DNA from: Mortierella alpina
Lineage: Eukaryota; Mortierellomycota; Mortierellomycetes; Mortierellales; Mortierellaceae
Assembly (NCBI GenBank): GCA_029449245.1
Contig: JANATF010000006.1
Coordinates: forward strand, 1,364,001 to 1,428,000
Direction of reading: 5' to 3'
DNA length: 64,000 nucleotides
Below, one piece after another: positions 33,876-45,800 of this stretch. A program made the position numbers and the translations under genes. The first letter of the stretch is position 1; each line of letters starts with the position of its first letter. The notes under the pieces are model-generated. The model saw only the letters and a list, made by a program, of their open reading frames with translations, made no database searches and was not told the origin of the DNA.

Positions 33876-34304
33876 TTACTTGTGAAAGTAGAAATCCTCA
33901 GAGTCCTGGTAACCGGCTTCAGGCTTGCTCCAAGAGACACGGATACGGAAAGGAACGTCCTTTTGCTTCTCGATCAGCCATTCTGGCTTGAGCTTGAACT
34001 TGTAGCCGGGCTTTTCCAGCTTTTTGGCGCGGATGGACCCCAGACGGACGTTCAGCTGTGGATAGCGGATACTCTTCTGGATCGAGATGGTCACCTCGGG
34101 GTTCTTTTCCTTGAAAGACGCACTGCGGATGAAGGCTGTAGCCACGAGTTGTTCGCCAACAGTGTAGTTACCGTAACTGGGCCCAGTCACGACCATAATG
34201 TCATGTGCGGGAGGAGGAGGAGGGCCTGCGAGGGCGAGCGAGGGCATGGCGCTCAACGCGCAGAGCGCAAAGAGGGCAACAGTTAGAAATGATCGCATGT
34301 ACAT
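33876..34304 (-). CDS. Small secreted protein, Ig-like/Kre9-like fold suspected
   Basis: Single exon, 142 aa from the ATG at 34304; an in-frame ATG two codons later is an alternative start. Residues 1-26 are a classic signal peptide (SFLTVALFALCALSAMPSLALA). The mature chain starts GPPPPPAHDIMVVTGP and continues with SYGNYTVGEQL. This is the type of beta-strand opening seen in fungal cell-wall Kre9/Knh1-like Ig domains. Many alternating hydrophobic strands follow, ending DSEDFYFHK. There are no Cys residues in the mature part and one N-glycosylation sequon (NYT). A TATAAAT word on the minus strand at about 34394-34400, about 90 nt before the ATG, is a good core promoter. The family assignment is tentative. 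Confidence 0.7.
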   Translation of the reverse strand: MYMRSFLTVALFALCALSAMPSLALAGPPPPPAHDIMVVTGPSYGNYTVGEQLVATAFIRSASFKEKNPEVTISIQKSIRYPQLNVRLGSIRAKKLEKPGYKFKLKPEWLIEKQKDVPFRIRVSWSKPEAGYQDSEDFYFHK

Positions 34305-34393
34305 GGTGGATTATCTTTCGTTCTTTTCTATGACAGACTGATTGGAATGAGAAGCAAAGGAGATGGAGGAGAACACAAGCGAAAGAGGAAGAC

Positions 34394-34400
34394 ATTTATA
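34394..34400 (-). promoter_or_regulatory. TATA box of the small secreted-protein gene
   Basis: TATAAAT on the minus strand, about 90 nt before the ATG at 34304, followed by a purine/pyrimidine-biased leader. Confidence 0.5.
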
Positions 34401-35101
34401 ACGATCTCTCTTTTGTGAAGGCGGTCCCAGTGTAACAGTGCTAAAAATAGGCAGACCAGCATCCCGAGACACAGACATCACGGAAAGCGCAGCGACTGGT
34501 CACTTTACGCTGTTCAGAGAGATACAACGCTACATCTGGCGAGAGACATAGAGAGGAAATGATGAGCGAGAGGACAGTGTGAGGGAGGGTGAGGGAGGGT
34601 GAGGGGCGGTTGCAAAAAAAAAAAAAAAGACACGGCGCATGTCATCTGCAGCACATGATGCGGTCGCGCCGTGTTGAAGAAGAGATGGTAGCAGTAAGTA
34701 CTAAACGCAGGAAAGCTGCCGACAAACATATTTGGGTACGAAATAGGGCATACGTAGTAACAAACAAACGCTAAGTCAAGACTTGAGCCAAATTCGCGCG
34801 CGCGGACCGGCGCGGCTCAAAATAGAATCGCGGCTGCATGCCAACAGAGACCACAGTGAGTAAGACTCTTAGATATTCCCTCGAGTAAAACACATGGAGC
34901 GACATGGTGGTGGTCTAAGCCTAGCGTAAAAGAATAACCCATGGCTTGTATTGTCCACGGCGTACGTTGTCCGCGCAACGCATACAACGACATGTTCCAC
35001 TGAGCAGCGTTTTGGTATCGAGAAATGGACTCTGCCTGGTCCTCACACAAGCCAGAATCCCAGATTTTTTTTTCTTATTACGGATGTATCTGTATGTTCT
35101 G
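34401..35101. other. Intergenic, no supported gene
   Basis: Contains a GGGAGGGTGA tandem of about four units and a 15-nt A run at 34580-34628. No gene seen. It lies between the secreted-protein promoter and the Vps45 stop. Confidence 0.4.
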
Positions 35102-37722
35102 TCAAAGCTGCACTCCACCTGCAGCGCGACGACCCCGCCCCATCTCTGATCCATGACTCGGCAGTGTTCTCTGCGTATGTACAAGTTCCTGCATGAAACT
35201 CTGGCTGTTGTGAATGGTTGTTCCGCCGAGGATGATGCGTGACCCTGGTGAGGCTGCATTCAGCATGGCAATGTATCGGGCCTCCTCAAAAGTCGCACCT
35301 CCAACCATAAACACGATGACATCCTGAGGTCTGTCGCGCGTGGCGGTGGGTGGTGCCGCACCTTCCACGAATGGATAACTCGTCTCCTTTAGACGCATCT
35401 TGAAAAGCTGTTCCAGTATCTGTCCTAGCTGGGGTTGATGTTGCGTGTATACATTCTCCACGCCCTAAAAAGTAGAATAATCATGATTTATGAGTTTTAT
35501 ACACGCGCTTGTTGATTGTTGGTATCCCAACGGCCGTCACTGCGGTAGCATCATATTAACTGTGGGCATTAGAGAACACGTACCTTTAGTCCCTTAAGAG
35601 CACTTCTGCCTCGCGAAAGAATGCTCTCGTTGGAGAACAAATCATCTTGTCTCTGGGATGCTCCTCCATATTGCATTAGGGTATCTAGAGACTAAGGGCG
35701 GACCAAATGACGCATGGGTGAGCACTACGTAGTAGCATAGATTCGCCCACATATACCAGCAGGCAAGAATGACAAGCAACGGAGGTGATCTACTCACGGC
35801 AATTTCACGTTCACTTAAGCCATTCTTGTAAAGCAGATCTATCAAGGAGGCCACGGCGTTTCCTTGGAACTTTTCGTATCGTAGCGCATACAGCTGCACT
35901 AGACGCAGCTTGCTAGCATCGCTGACCTTTGTGCTACTGATAAGCCGTTGCAAATTCTGGAGAATGAATAAAGCGACAGTCGTGTTACATTGTTGTTTCG
36001 GACATCCATAGATTTTAAGCGAGATCACAGGGAGCGCGTCAGCCGAGTAACAAACCTTGAGGTCGTTGTTGTGAGAATCCGAGCATGCCAAGCTTTGCTC
36101 CAACTCTGATACTTCCAGTACGTTGCCTTGGTCTACCAGTCGGCTCAGCTCTCCGACTAGCGTCACATGTTTGCTAACATTACCGGACAGCTTTCGAAAC
36201 TCTGGATAGTCCTCGACAAAGCGCTTCATGTCTGCGATCGACTCAATGTTCATGTTTGACTTGGTCTTTGTTTGGTATTCGTCCACGTAGCCCTTGATGT
36301 TGGCGCCCAAGTCTCCCAGGTTGAGAAACATGTTCTTCTGAAAGTAGCTGTCCTGATCGCATGAAAGCACGATTTCCTGTCAAGGGTTTGGAGTGCAAGA
36401 TAAAAAAATCGTGGTAAGTATCCCAGCCTATTACTTCAGGCTTCACATACCTCGCATACCACTGGCAGGATGGGCACAAAAGCTCCAGATGCTAACTCTT
36501 ACCTTGAGCTCCGCTTTGATCCCAGGCACATTCGAGAGATCTACGCGACCGTTACGAATTCCAATCAGCTCGTGGACCATAGCTTGGTAAGTCCATTGTG
36601 AGAGCAAGGGCGTCACCGGATCATTCCGCCGATCCAGGATAAGTAAAACTGGAGCCGTGTCTGATTTCCGGAAATCAAACAGCTGTCCTTCCTGCTGGAT
36701 TTGGAACTATATGAGCAGCAAAAGATAGCGTAGGCACTTGCTAGTCAGTTTTTTTTTGCGTTGTTAGAGGTGACATGATATTCCAGCAGATATGACCCAT
36801 ATACCTGAACTTCTGCGGCAAGTCTTTTCGCCATGGCACTCTGCTTCTGGTACCTGATCAAGGGTTTCTTCTTGAGAGAGAGTAGCAAGCCCATCAGGCC
36901 ATCTGCAGTCCTTGCAAAGCTGGTGCTATCCCAATTGGTGAATGAATCTCCGTAGAGCGGCATGGTCTCTGGGTCAAGGTTGATGGAGAAACAGTCAGGG
37001 TTGATAGCGTAAAAGTCGGCATAGTACTCCTGCGAACCCAAAGAGACACAATATAATAGGGTGAGCAAGAAGCGAGGATATGTAGCATCGGCGACAACCG
37101 CTAGGGGTCGTTGGTCGCCGAGTTGATGAATAGATCCACATTGACAGCCCATACCTGAACTTCCCGCACGACTTCGTGTTCGTCCATCTCAGCCAGTCGT
37201 TCGATCGCCGTTTTTTTGATGCGGTTGCTGAAATCTAGTAACGGCCAAATAAATATAGTGATCGATAAAACACGTTCATGAGTCCAAAGCTGCTCCCTGA
37301 TCCCACTATGAACATCCTCGATCCTGTGCCTAGTCCACATTACAAAGATAATAGTCGCCATAGCATGGGTCCCGTAGCTCCTGGATAAGTTTCTCGATCG
37401 AGTCGGCTGTCGGGCGAAGAAAGCACACGCACTTGAGGTGTCGCATTTTGTCCCTCGAGTTGTTCTCGATGCGGTCGACGAGGTAGGTTTCCTTCTGGAG
37501 CAGGTGGGATTGCGTAGCCACCATGGAGATGATGGGTGTCTATGGAAGGTACCGAGAAACAGGGTGTCTTTGTTGCGTGAGCTTCCGCTGCAGTCATCAG
37601 CGATGGATGGACGGCAGCACACGTGGTCTTACGGTCTCTGCATCGAGAAGGAGGACCTTCATGCCCGGCGTGTCGCCGAGCATCTTGTCGATGTAAAACT
37701 GCAGAGCGGTGATGCAGTTCAT
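35102..37722 (-). CDS. VPS45: Vps45, Sec1/Munc18-family SNARE regulator
   Basis: Nine exons on the minus strand: 37722-37633, 37539-37344, 37234-37155, 37029-36805, 36706-36503, 36376-36056, 35956-35798, 35691-35584 and 35464-35102, 581 aa. All donors are GT, acceptors AG, and phases agree. The chain follows Vps45 along its whole length: [15 protein letters not shown] and GMKVLLLD at the N-terminus, [78 protein letters not shown], and [19 protein letters not shown] near the end. Vps45 binds the t-SNARE Tlg2/syntaxin-16 and drives fusion at the trans-Golgi and endosomes. Length is normal for the family. The C-terminus ends in a short Gly/Arg-rich tail. Confidence 0.95.
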
Positions 37723-38256
37723 GGCGGGCGTGTGTGTGTGTGTCTGATGCTCTGAGGGACAAGGGATGCGATGTGTCCCACGCACTCAGACGGGCCATCG
37801 TGTCACTCTTGCGGCCTATCGCCGTCACAGAGGGCATTTGCAGGCTATTTTTGGGGTGTTGTCTCAGCGGGCGGCAAGCGGGCGTCGACCGCGCTTTCCT
37901 CTGGTTGTTCCTTTCTCCAACAACAGTGTGTTCCTTTGCCCGAGTGGGGCCTCGGCACACCGCGCTATGGCGATCGCGGTGCTTTCTCGGGAGTGCAACT
38001 GCTACTTTGGAAGGCGCGTCTACTGTACGCTGGCAAGGGTCGTTGCAAATATACTCCGCCCATAATCATAGCTGCCCCACCTCTGTCCGCAAGAAGACGA
38101 AAAAAAAAGAAAGCCCTACCAGAGGCAAACACGCCCGTGCCAAAGGAACGTACAATGCTCAACTTGCAATACAGACAGGTAAAACACAAAACAAGACGGC
38201 CAACAACGTTGGGAATCGCGCTCGTTCAAATTACAACAAAAGAAAACTGTATTGGT
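37723..38256. other. Intergenic between Vps45 start and lumazine synthase end
   Basis: Includes the Vps45 upstream region, with a CA/TG run at 37730-37742, and the 3' flank of lumazine synthase. No gene recognised. Confidence 0.45.
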
Positions 38257-38907
38257 TCAAAGTGCGCGGTTCTTCAAGAGTGCCATCTCGACGGCTCCAG
38301 AGCCCCAGTCAAGACCGTGGTTGTGGCCCTTTCCAGCATTATCCATACCCGCACGACTCAATGCCTGCTCCTCGCTCAAGCAGGTCAACACGCCAAAGAT
38401 CATGGGCACACCCGAGTCCAGACCGACGCGCATGATGCCTTGAGAGACGGCGTCGCAGATGTACTCAAAGTGCATGGTCGAGCCCTTGATCAAGACACCA
38501 ATGCAGATCACTGCATCAAAGGCCTGCTTGCTGGCTGCTTGGGTCACGGTGGTGGAGGCGGAGGAGACGGGTTTATCGGAGGAGGAAGGCGTAGGCGAAG
38601 AGAGGCTCAATCCATCCAGCAAGTTGACGTTGCCCATCAGATCATTCGCATCCTCCGCAGCACGGATCTGCGAGAGCTCCAGAAGCTTCTTGGCGGCGAA
38701 TGGGAGCTCGTAGGCGCCGGGGACGGACTCGAGAACGATGTTGTGGGGCTTGACGTTGTGCTGCTCGATCATGGCCTTTTTGGCACCCTGGACCAAACCG
38801 TGGACAATGGGAGAGTTCCAGCGGGTGTGGACAATGAGAATCCGAAGGTTGGACCCGTCTTGATGAACAGTAGCAGGTTCAAGGCCCTTGTGGAAGTCGT
38901 CAATCAT
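38257..38907 (-). CDS. RIB4: 6,7-dimethyl-8-ribityllumazine synthase
   Basis: Single exon, 216 aa from the ATG at 38907. It catalyses the penultimate step of riboflavin synthesis, condensing the ribityl-aminouracil with 3,4-dihydroxybutanone phosphate. Diagnostic blocks are LRILIVHTRWN, LESVPGAYELPFAAKKL, VICIGVLIKGSTMHFEYI (with the active-site His), GVPMIFGVLTCLSEEQAL, then SRAG, and a C-terminal NHGLDWGSGAVEMAL. The fungal enzyme is usually about 170 aa. The extra length here is an insert of roughly 45 residues, rich in Ser, Thr and Asp (NLLDGLSLSSPTPSSSDKPV), between the ELPFAAKKLLE strand and the VICIGVLIKG strand. The insert position is a surface loop before the His motif, so activity is probably kept. 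Confidence 0.95.
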   Translation of the reverse strand: MIDDFHKGLEPATVHQDGSNLRILIVHTRWNSPIVHGLVQGAKKAMIEQHNVKPHNIVLESVPGAYELPFAAKKLLELSQIRAAEDANDLMGNVNLLDGLSLSSPTPSSSDKPVSSASTTVTQAASKQAFDAVICIGVLIKGSTMHFEYICDAVSQGIMRVGLDSGVPMIFGVLTCLSEEQALSRAGMDNAGKGHNHGLDWGSGAVEMALLKNRAL

Positions 38908-39410
38908 GATGGATGCGGAAGGTGTAGAAAGTGGTTGTTGGTGAAGCTGCGAAAGGATGCCTTTCAAAGACGTCTCCCCCCCACGAACGCGCAGAAATAG
39001 CCGGATGCACGTGATCGAAGCCCGTGGCGGCTCCGAAGCCACTTGGCCACTTGGCTGACAAACGGCTCCACTCAATAGAGTTGAGATCTCCGTTCAGCGA
39101 CGTGGGTCATCTCCAGTATTACAAACCATGTCAAACGTCGTCTTCAATTGGCCCCAACTTGCTTAGAAGCAACTGCACTGTTAGCTGGAGACGCTAACAG
39201 TGACTCGATCATCAAATCAAAGATGGAGGCATCGGCTACAGGGAGGAGGAGCACAGAAACTACACTAAGATACAAAAAATCAAGAGAAGATGCATGGCAT
39301 GCGGCGCATTGTTCTCGATACAATTCTGTTTGTGAAGCCGCGGGCTTTATTTGAACAAGATTTAAAAGTACAGTGGCAAAAAAATAAGCAGGGGGGTAAA
39401 AGGGGTAGCA
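38908..39410. other. Intergenic, upstream region of lumazine synthase
   Basis: 503 bp between the RIB4 start and the end of the next minus-strand gene. No gene recognised. Confidence 0.45.
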
Positions 39411-40487
39411 CTAAGAAACGTAACGCCGCGAGGGCTGGTTATGGTTGCGTGGGCTCCGCCTGACGGACATGGGCACGGGTGTGTCAAACTTTGTAGACAT
39501 GCCAAAGATAGGGTTCATGCTCGTCGAACTTGAGTTCAGTCCTGCAAACAGTGGACCCGTTGTCGACCCGCCCAAACCAGAAAGGGCCCCTGTTGCTGCT
39601 GAATACTGTGCAAAGTTGCCCAACAGAGCCTCCTTCCGATTCCTCTCCTCTTCCATCTGATGGGACTGGAGGAACTGTCCAAATTCAAACTGCTGCTGAG
39701 GCGTGAGCACCATATCCATGCCGCCGGGACTCATCGCCACCTTGCTGACCAGTTGATGGTCCCGCTGGAAGGCCATTGTGAACAGGTCTGTCAGGTCCAT
39801 CTCCTTCTTGTGGCTCGCTCGCTGTTGCTGTCGTCGGACCAACCATTCCTTGAGAAGATCTTCTTGCTTCTTTTGGTGATGTTGCTGCTCCTGCAACTCT
39901 TGAAACTGTTGGAACTGTTTCAGGTCATGCTCAGCCTTGTTGCGCTTCTCAAGCTCGATCTGGTACTGCAACAGCTCCTCTTGCTTGCGTTGCGCCTCTC
40001 TCTGCTGATGCGCAAGTTGCTCTTGAAACTGGATGTACGATTGCAGCTGAATGAATTCTTGTGGGTACTCTGTTGCAAATGTGTTCATGTGGGCCAAAAA
40101 TCCATGAGCGTTCGTCAGGTGCAGTTGGTGAAGAAACTGGAGGTACTGAACTCGGAGATCTTCCTGCTCCTTCTGGAGACGGGCAGCTTCGTGGAATGTC
40201 CAGGGTGCTGCTCCTTGGGCAATAGCATGAGCAGCAGCGGCCACTGGAGGCAGAGGACGGAAGAGCGAAGGCGGATCCGAGAGAAGAGGGGACGAGTTTT
40301 GGAAGGGGTCGGGAGTGGTGGGGTCGTGGCGCAGAAGGTACTGCAGGTCGACATCCATAAAGGATTGGCGGGTTGTGCGGCGGAGCATTCGAGGAACGGT
40401 CGATTTGCCTTGATCAGCAGTTGTGTTGCCGTGGGTGTTGCGGTTACGACCCTGCAGAGGCTTCTTTTGGTTCAATTGGGGCTTCAT
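39411..40487 (-). CDS. Q-rich coiled-coil protein of unknown function
   Basis: Single exon, 358 aa from the ATG at 40487. The same frame stays open up to 40685, but that part lies in C/T-rich leader-like sequence, so the later ATG is preferred. The first 50 residues are basic (QLNQKKPLQGRNRNTHG, RMLRRTTRQSF). The segment MDVDLQYLLRHDPTTPDPF is amphipathic. From about residue 95 to 230 there is a long helix with heavy Gln content (QREAQRKQEELLQYQIELEK, QFQQFQELQEQQHHQKKQED), which predicts a coiled coil. The C-terminal part is Ser/Gly-rich and ends in a basic SVRRSPRNHNQPSRRYV tail. The composition suggests a nuclear or RNA-associated scaffold, but I recognise no family. Confidence 0.7.
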   Translation of the reverse strand: MKPQLNQKKPLQGRNRNTHGNTTADQGKSTVPRMLRRTTRQSFMDVDLQYLLRHDPTTPDPFQNSSPLLSDPPSLFRPLPPVAAAAHAIAQGAAPWTFHEAARLQKEQEDLRVQYLQFLHQLHLTNAHGFLAHMNTFATEYPQEFIQLQSYIQFQEQLAHQQREAQRKQEELLQYQIELEKRNKAEHDLKQFQQFQELQEQQHHQKKQEDLLKEWLVRRQQQRASHKKEMDLTDLFTMAFQRDHQLVSKVAMSPGGMDMVLTPQQQFEFGQFLQSHQMEEERNRKEALLGNFAQYSAATGALSGLGGSTTGPLFAGLNSSSTSMNPIFGMSTKFDTPVPMSVRRSPRNHNQPSRRYVS

Positions 40488-40851
40488 GTCGATAGGGAGG
40501 TTGCTCTGGAGCTGGTGAAGTGAAGAAGGGCGGGGGAAGGGAGCGAGACAGGTGTAAGATTTCCGTTGTAGCTGATAGAGTTGCGTGAGTGGAAAAAAAA
40601 AAAGTGGATTCGCGCCGCCTTTTAAAGGCAATTGAGATAATCCATTCGCGAACCTGAACTTTGCCACTCTTCCTTTTTTGGTCATGGGTCAGTTTCCAAT
40701 TGACACGGTCGGTTCCACAAGCGGTGGTCGGTAGTGTCATTTGACTGGTGGACCCGGATAGCCGATAGTTTCAAATGGTCAAATGAGAAGATTTAGAGTT
40801 TTCCGTTTATGGACAGCATTTTCGTTCCAAACGTGTTTTTCTGCCGCGTGC
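40488..40851. other. Intergenic between Q-rich gene and membrane-protein gene
   Basis: Upstream region of the Q-rich gene (C/T-rich on the minus strand near 40500-40610) and 3' flank of the membrane-protein gene. No gene recognised. Confidence 0.4.
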
Positions 40852-42104
40852 TCACATTTTCTCCGCGCTGTCAAAACTACTTATGCTGGACGTCCTGGAC
40901 CGCCCTGCCGCAACCAGCATCTCGGGAATGGTCACTGCCACGCTCCTGACACTGCTTCCGCTGCTGAGGAGCCCCGTGCCGAACCCAAGACTGGCGGCAA
41001 TGTCCCGGTCCCATATGCTACTGCCGCTGCCGCCACTCCGGATGCTGCAAGTCTCCACATCCGCTGTGCCTCCCCCTCGACCACCATATCCGACGTACAG
41101 ATTACTCTGGAAGCTGTGCACGCTGCCATTGCTGAGCGACCCCAGTGGATTGGATGCAAACCCAAGCCTTTGGCCCCATCGTGAGCCGCAGAACCAATCC
41201 CACAATCGAGCAATGGCTGTACGCGGTCTCGGCTGGTTTCTCAAGTCCCTAATCAGTACCAGAAGTGACCATCCGTGCACCAGTGCCACAATCACCTCCA
41301 GCACCGTGAGGGTCATCATTGCGCTTGGGCCGTCATCGTTCATGGTCGGTGATGGGTCTGTGAGACTATCACCGTTGGCATTAAGCGGTGCCTCCACTGG
41401 GGGACTGGGCGAACCGGGATCGCTTCCATTGTCTGTTCCTGCCATCAGCATAAATATGACAGACACAAGGGACAGGATACGGAACAAGAAGCGCAGACAC
41501 CATATAGCAAATGCGACTTGGGTCAGTCTCAAGGACCGCCGAGTGGCCACCATCAGTCCAATGGCATTGTCGAGGATGGAGAGTGAGGATATGACAAGGA
41601 GGGTATAAATAACTGCTGCCTCGGTGCGACCTTCAAAATCAATATTCGCCAGCTCCTGGCTGCCGCCCGTGAAGAGGCGAAGCTGGTTAAGGATAACATT
41701 GTTCTTGGCGTGCTGGTCGCTATTAATGGTGCTGCTACTAGCGTCTGCGCCGTCGCTCCTGCCGTTGGGCGTGAAAGTAAGCTGTGGGGATATATGAACA
41801 AAGGGCGAGGACGATGAAGCCAAGGACGAGAGCCTTGACCCATGATCTAAACAGAACAGTTGCAGTTGACATGATAATATTGAGGAACAACACTTTGGCC
41901 ATCCATCCACCTTGTAGCGAGTCAAAAAGACAGAAGCGACAGGCACTCACGGTTGGCGAACGAGCCAAAGCTCTTGATCTGGTGGCTAGTGGATAGGATA
42001 TTGTTGGCAGCGTAGTAGATTCCGTACACCGAGACCAAGGCTACCACCAGGCGCGGCCACTCCTCTACGAGACGCTGGCGGTATCTGTGTATTGCCGAGC
42101 TCAT
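40852..42104 (-). CDS. Multi-pass membrane protein of unknown function
   Basis: Two exons, 42104-41951 and 41846-40852, 382 aa; the intron is GTGAGT...TTTAG and the phase agrees. Hydrophobic segments are LVVALVSVYGIYYAANNIL in exon 1, then AAVIYTLLVISSLSILDNAIG, QVAFAIWCLRFLFRILSLVSV, and MTLTVLEVIVALVHGWSLL. A charged RRSLRLTQ loop separates two of them. The C-terminal 120 residues are Gly/Ser-rich and disordered, ending SSISSFDSAEK. Just after the acceptor, another frame encodes WVKALVLGFIVLALCSYI, which looks like a further membrane segment; a different splice choice could therefore include it. Four-helix topology with a cytosolic tail is the likeliest reading. Family not recognised. Confidence 0.65.
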
Positions 42105-42874
42105 GCTTGCGGTTGTGAGGGGGCTGCCTGTTCTAATGGTGCAGGTGGGGGTGATAAGAGGTGCGGCGGGTGGGTGCAGCAGTTGCTGGATGGTGTCGTG
42201 TCGCCTTTGTGGGGTTGGCAGTCATCGGCACAAGAAGGAGATAGGCACTGGATGGCGCAGCAACGAGCTCAGGGGGCACAGACGGCCAGTCCAAGGCGTG
42301 GGGGATGTGAGGGTGTGGGGACGTGTGAGAGAAACAACAAAGGAGCAAAGGAGAAGGGAGGCAGGAAGGAGGGTGAGAAAAGAGACTGCGATGTGAGAGA
42401 AGAGTGAGGCGCGAGAGTGAGAGAGAGAGACCAAGTGCTAGCGAGAGCGTTCCAAACAAAAATAAAAAGACAACAGCCCACTTCCCACCTTGTTTGGAGT
42501 CTGTCTGTGCCTGTGAAACGCTTAATATATATTCATAGACACTGCATGTACAAGGAACCGCGCCATTCCTGAACATCATGCAGGCAATGCAGATGCAAAG
42601 GAGATGGAAAAAAAAAGACCTGGGGGCGAGGGTGTCGTGTGCTTGGCATGACCCCCTAGTGCTGCGTGAGTGGGTGAATGTATTTCAACTGCACGTATCG
42701 CAATAGAGGAGAGGCCACCAGCAACGGCTCCTCAGACACCTCCACTGTGACCAGAGACCCCCCGTCGTTGCACAGGGCAGTCAGCATACAAGGGTGTGGC
42801 AGTGTGCATTTGCAACGAGGTGTATTGTCTGCATCGTTGTACCGTCTACATGTACACTACCCTACTCGGCACTC
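42105..42874. other. Intergenic between membrane-protein gene and separase 3' end
   Basis: 770 bp. The minus strand is C/T-rich from 42230 to 42450, typical of a leader or promoter for the membrane-protein gene. No gene recognised. Confidence 0.45.
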
Positions 42875-45800
42875 CTACGAGCTGCTCTTCAGGAAGCATG
42901 GTATGCCATAGACGACAGATGCCGCTCCGACCAGGTACTTGAGCCGGCATTCTTCCCGCGCCTCCTTGACCGCCTCGACAATCGACAGTCGCGCGCCGCT
43001 AGGGCTACTCGCCATTGCGCCTTGCTCCAGGCCGCCCTCGTCGCAGCCCCCTTCCTCGACACCCTCCATGCTTTCCACATCCTCCCGCTCCTGCTCGCTG
43101 CCTTTGCTTGGAGTGCGTCCTCGGCAATTGTCGTCCAGTCCCCACAGCGAGAACACAGCCTTGCTGAACCGATCCAGATCCCGGTCCGTCACATCCCACA
43201 GGTTGGCGACCAGCGTCGGACATCCAGCCAGCAGGTAGTTCATGGCGTTGCCTGTAGGGTCAAACTCGCCACTACCCTTCAATGAGCCAGAGCTGCAGCC
43301 GAGCAGGAGAGATACGGCACAATGGCCAAGTTGACGGATCTGCGACGTCTTGATGTACTGCTCACCGCCCGAGTGGCCAAAGTATCTACGCGCAGCGCCA
43401 TTGATGGAGTAGTACAGTCGTCAGCAACGCATATTTTTCGTCTTTTCAATACATGCACATACTTTTTTTCCGCCAGACATGCAGGGACACTTACATGTAG
43501 AGTTCGTTCTTAGACAGAGCATTCATATACTCAACATTCATGGGCGCCCTTCCAACGATCCCGTCCCAGCCTTCTTGATTTTGTACATAGTCCTCAAACT
43601 CTCTCTCCGTGTTCTTCAAATCTCCTGCAGGGTTGAGAATATAGAACGTGCGCTGAGGATCCACCTCTAGATCCCTCCATTCGGATCGCTCCTGCTGTTG
43701 CCCCAGTGCCTGATCCTGCTCGTTGGTCGAATCCTGCTGTCTGGACGACGACAGGAACCTCTGCTGCAAGATCCGATCCCTCAAGAACCAAATCGAGGGC
43801 ATCCTGGAAACAGCTTCGCCTCGAAGGGCCGGGCAGGACTCCCAAGGGAAGCCCTGCAGATGCTTATCCAGGATAAGGATCACATGCGCTCCCTCGTCGA
43901 ATCCGTTGTTCTTGGCCTCTGTCTCGGCCAGCCAGTAGCAACGCAGGGCCTGCTTAATCTGCACTGCGATCCTACCAAACTGCAAGTCCGAATACTCAAT
44001 ATAGGGTACCGAACTCGATGATCGCCCGGCCGAGGATGAAGGCGACTCGGGCTCAAAAGTCCCCTCCATGCCTTGCGCGCCTGACGCTGTAAACTGCGAG
44101 GCAGGTGTGGAGGACCCAGAGACACTCTTGTAAAGGTAGGCATCCACCAAAAAGTAAATAAGGTCCTTCAGTTCCGAAAACGACGGCTGATCTCCCAGGT
44201 GCAGGATCACCCGGCAAAGCTCAATGTTGATCTCGAGCTGAACCACTGAGCCCCGCCTTGAGCAACCGCCTGCCTGAGTTCCATCTCCTTGGGCAGTCGA
44301 AAACGACGACATGGAGTCCACTGCCTGCATCATAATCCATTCCAGTGACTTCTTGAAGGTAAGCAGGCTTTCACTGTCGGCAGGTGTGTTGTGAGACTGG
44401 ATCAGGCCCTTCAGTCCACAGAGCCACTGGTCTTCCATACTACCTAGCAGCGCACACAGACGATCATCAAGTCTCTGGCGCCGATTCCACCATTCCGCCT
44501 TGATCTCCCTCGTCAATTTGGCAGGCGGCTGGCCATGCTGGCCAGGCTGGGTCGAAGTCGAAGTAGAGGTAGACGCACCGAGTGACGATGAAAACGAACC
44601 AATGTCGAGAGTCTCCTGACTTCCTTTCAAGATATCATGAAGCTCGTCAAGAGCGTCCTTGTATGATAGGGGGTAGCCCGCGGGGGTCTCCTCTTCCTCG
44701 TCAAACTCCAGACCGCAACCCAACTTCAATCCCAAATCCTGGTCATCTCCCTCTCGCAACTGGGCTCGGTTCAAGGGCAGCCGTACAACAACAGGCATGG
44801 CATTCGCTCGCAGTCTGTTCACATACAGCGTCTCATGCTCCACGTCCATGGAGAGCGACACCACGGTCCACTGGTCTGGCAATATATCGACAAAGTCCCG
44901 CTGAAAGTTTTCAGATTGATCCCTGCCTCCAGTCTCCAGGTCCTGATCATACGCTCTTTCCAACGCCTGCAAGAAAGAACGTTCATTGCCCAACGATGTC
45001 GACGGATAAAGGAGTTGCTGTTTGTCCAGATATTGCCGATAGCCGCGCCGCGTTTTGATATCCTCGGGCTTCATTCCCACTGCCTCCAAATCCTCATCCG
45101 TCTCATCTTCATCCTCATCAATGTCGACGCTCCCACCTGTCGTAAGCTGATTTTGATCCCCATGATACCTGTCGTCATCGTCGTCGGTCATCCGAAATTG
45201 CAGTCGACGAGGTTTTTCGAGTCCGGTGTAGTTGACAGTCTTGCGTCCTAATCGCTGGGACTGCATCTTCTTCTTGGGCCGTAGGCAGTGCTTTTGCTGG
45301 CACTGGGAATACTGACTGCTCGACTGCAAAGGGTTATTAAGCTGAATTTCCCTTGGCCAAGCCTGATCCTCCTGAAGCAACGTCGGGTTGAGCTTCTGCT
45401 TGATCAGTCCATGCATCTCCCTCCTCTGCGTCACTGCTTTGGCAGTTTCCAAACTACAAGCCGCCCGATTGGCCATGGCCCATAGGCTGCTGTCGACGTT
45501 CTGATCCCTACTCAGGTCCACAGTCGTGTTTGTTCCTGAGAACGTAGTGCCTATACTTTCGTTGTCCTCATGGAAGCATGACTCCAGAACGGCCAAGTAC
45601 GCTTGTCGAGCGCAAATGTCGGTAATGACATGCGGTGGGTAAGCTTTGATGGAATGCCCAAGCGCCTCTGAGAGGTGCCTCTTTGCCTGTATCAAGATCT
45701 TGAAGTAATGGCTGGTCGTATTTTTCCTGCCTCCAATGACTCGTGTACCGGCCTCGAGTGAGCCGATGGGCGCTGCGCTTGAAGGGCTCAAAAGCTGAAC

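Noticed and set aside
37771-39000. 409-codon plus-strand frame across lumazine synthase
   Set aside because: It is antisense to a clearly conserved gene and contains no domain; a shadow frame.
42875-43285. Separate small gene starting at the MKGSGEF methionine
   Set aside because: This is only the end of separase; the catalytic His and Cys lie just upstream in the same exon and connect by an in-phase intron to the rest.
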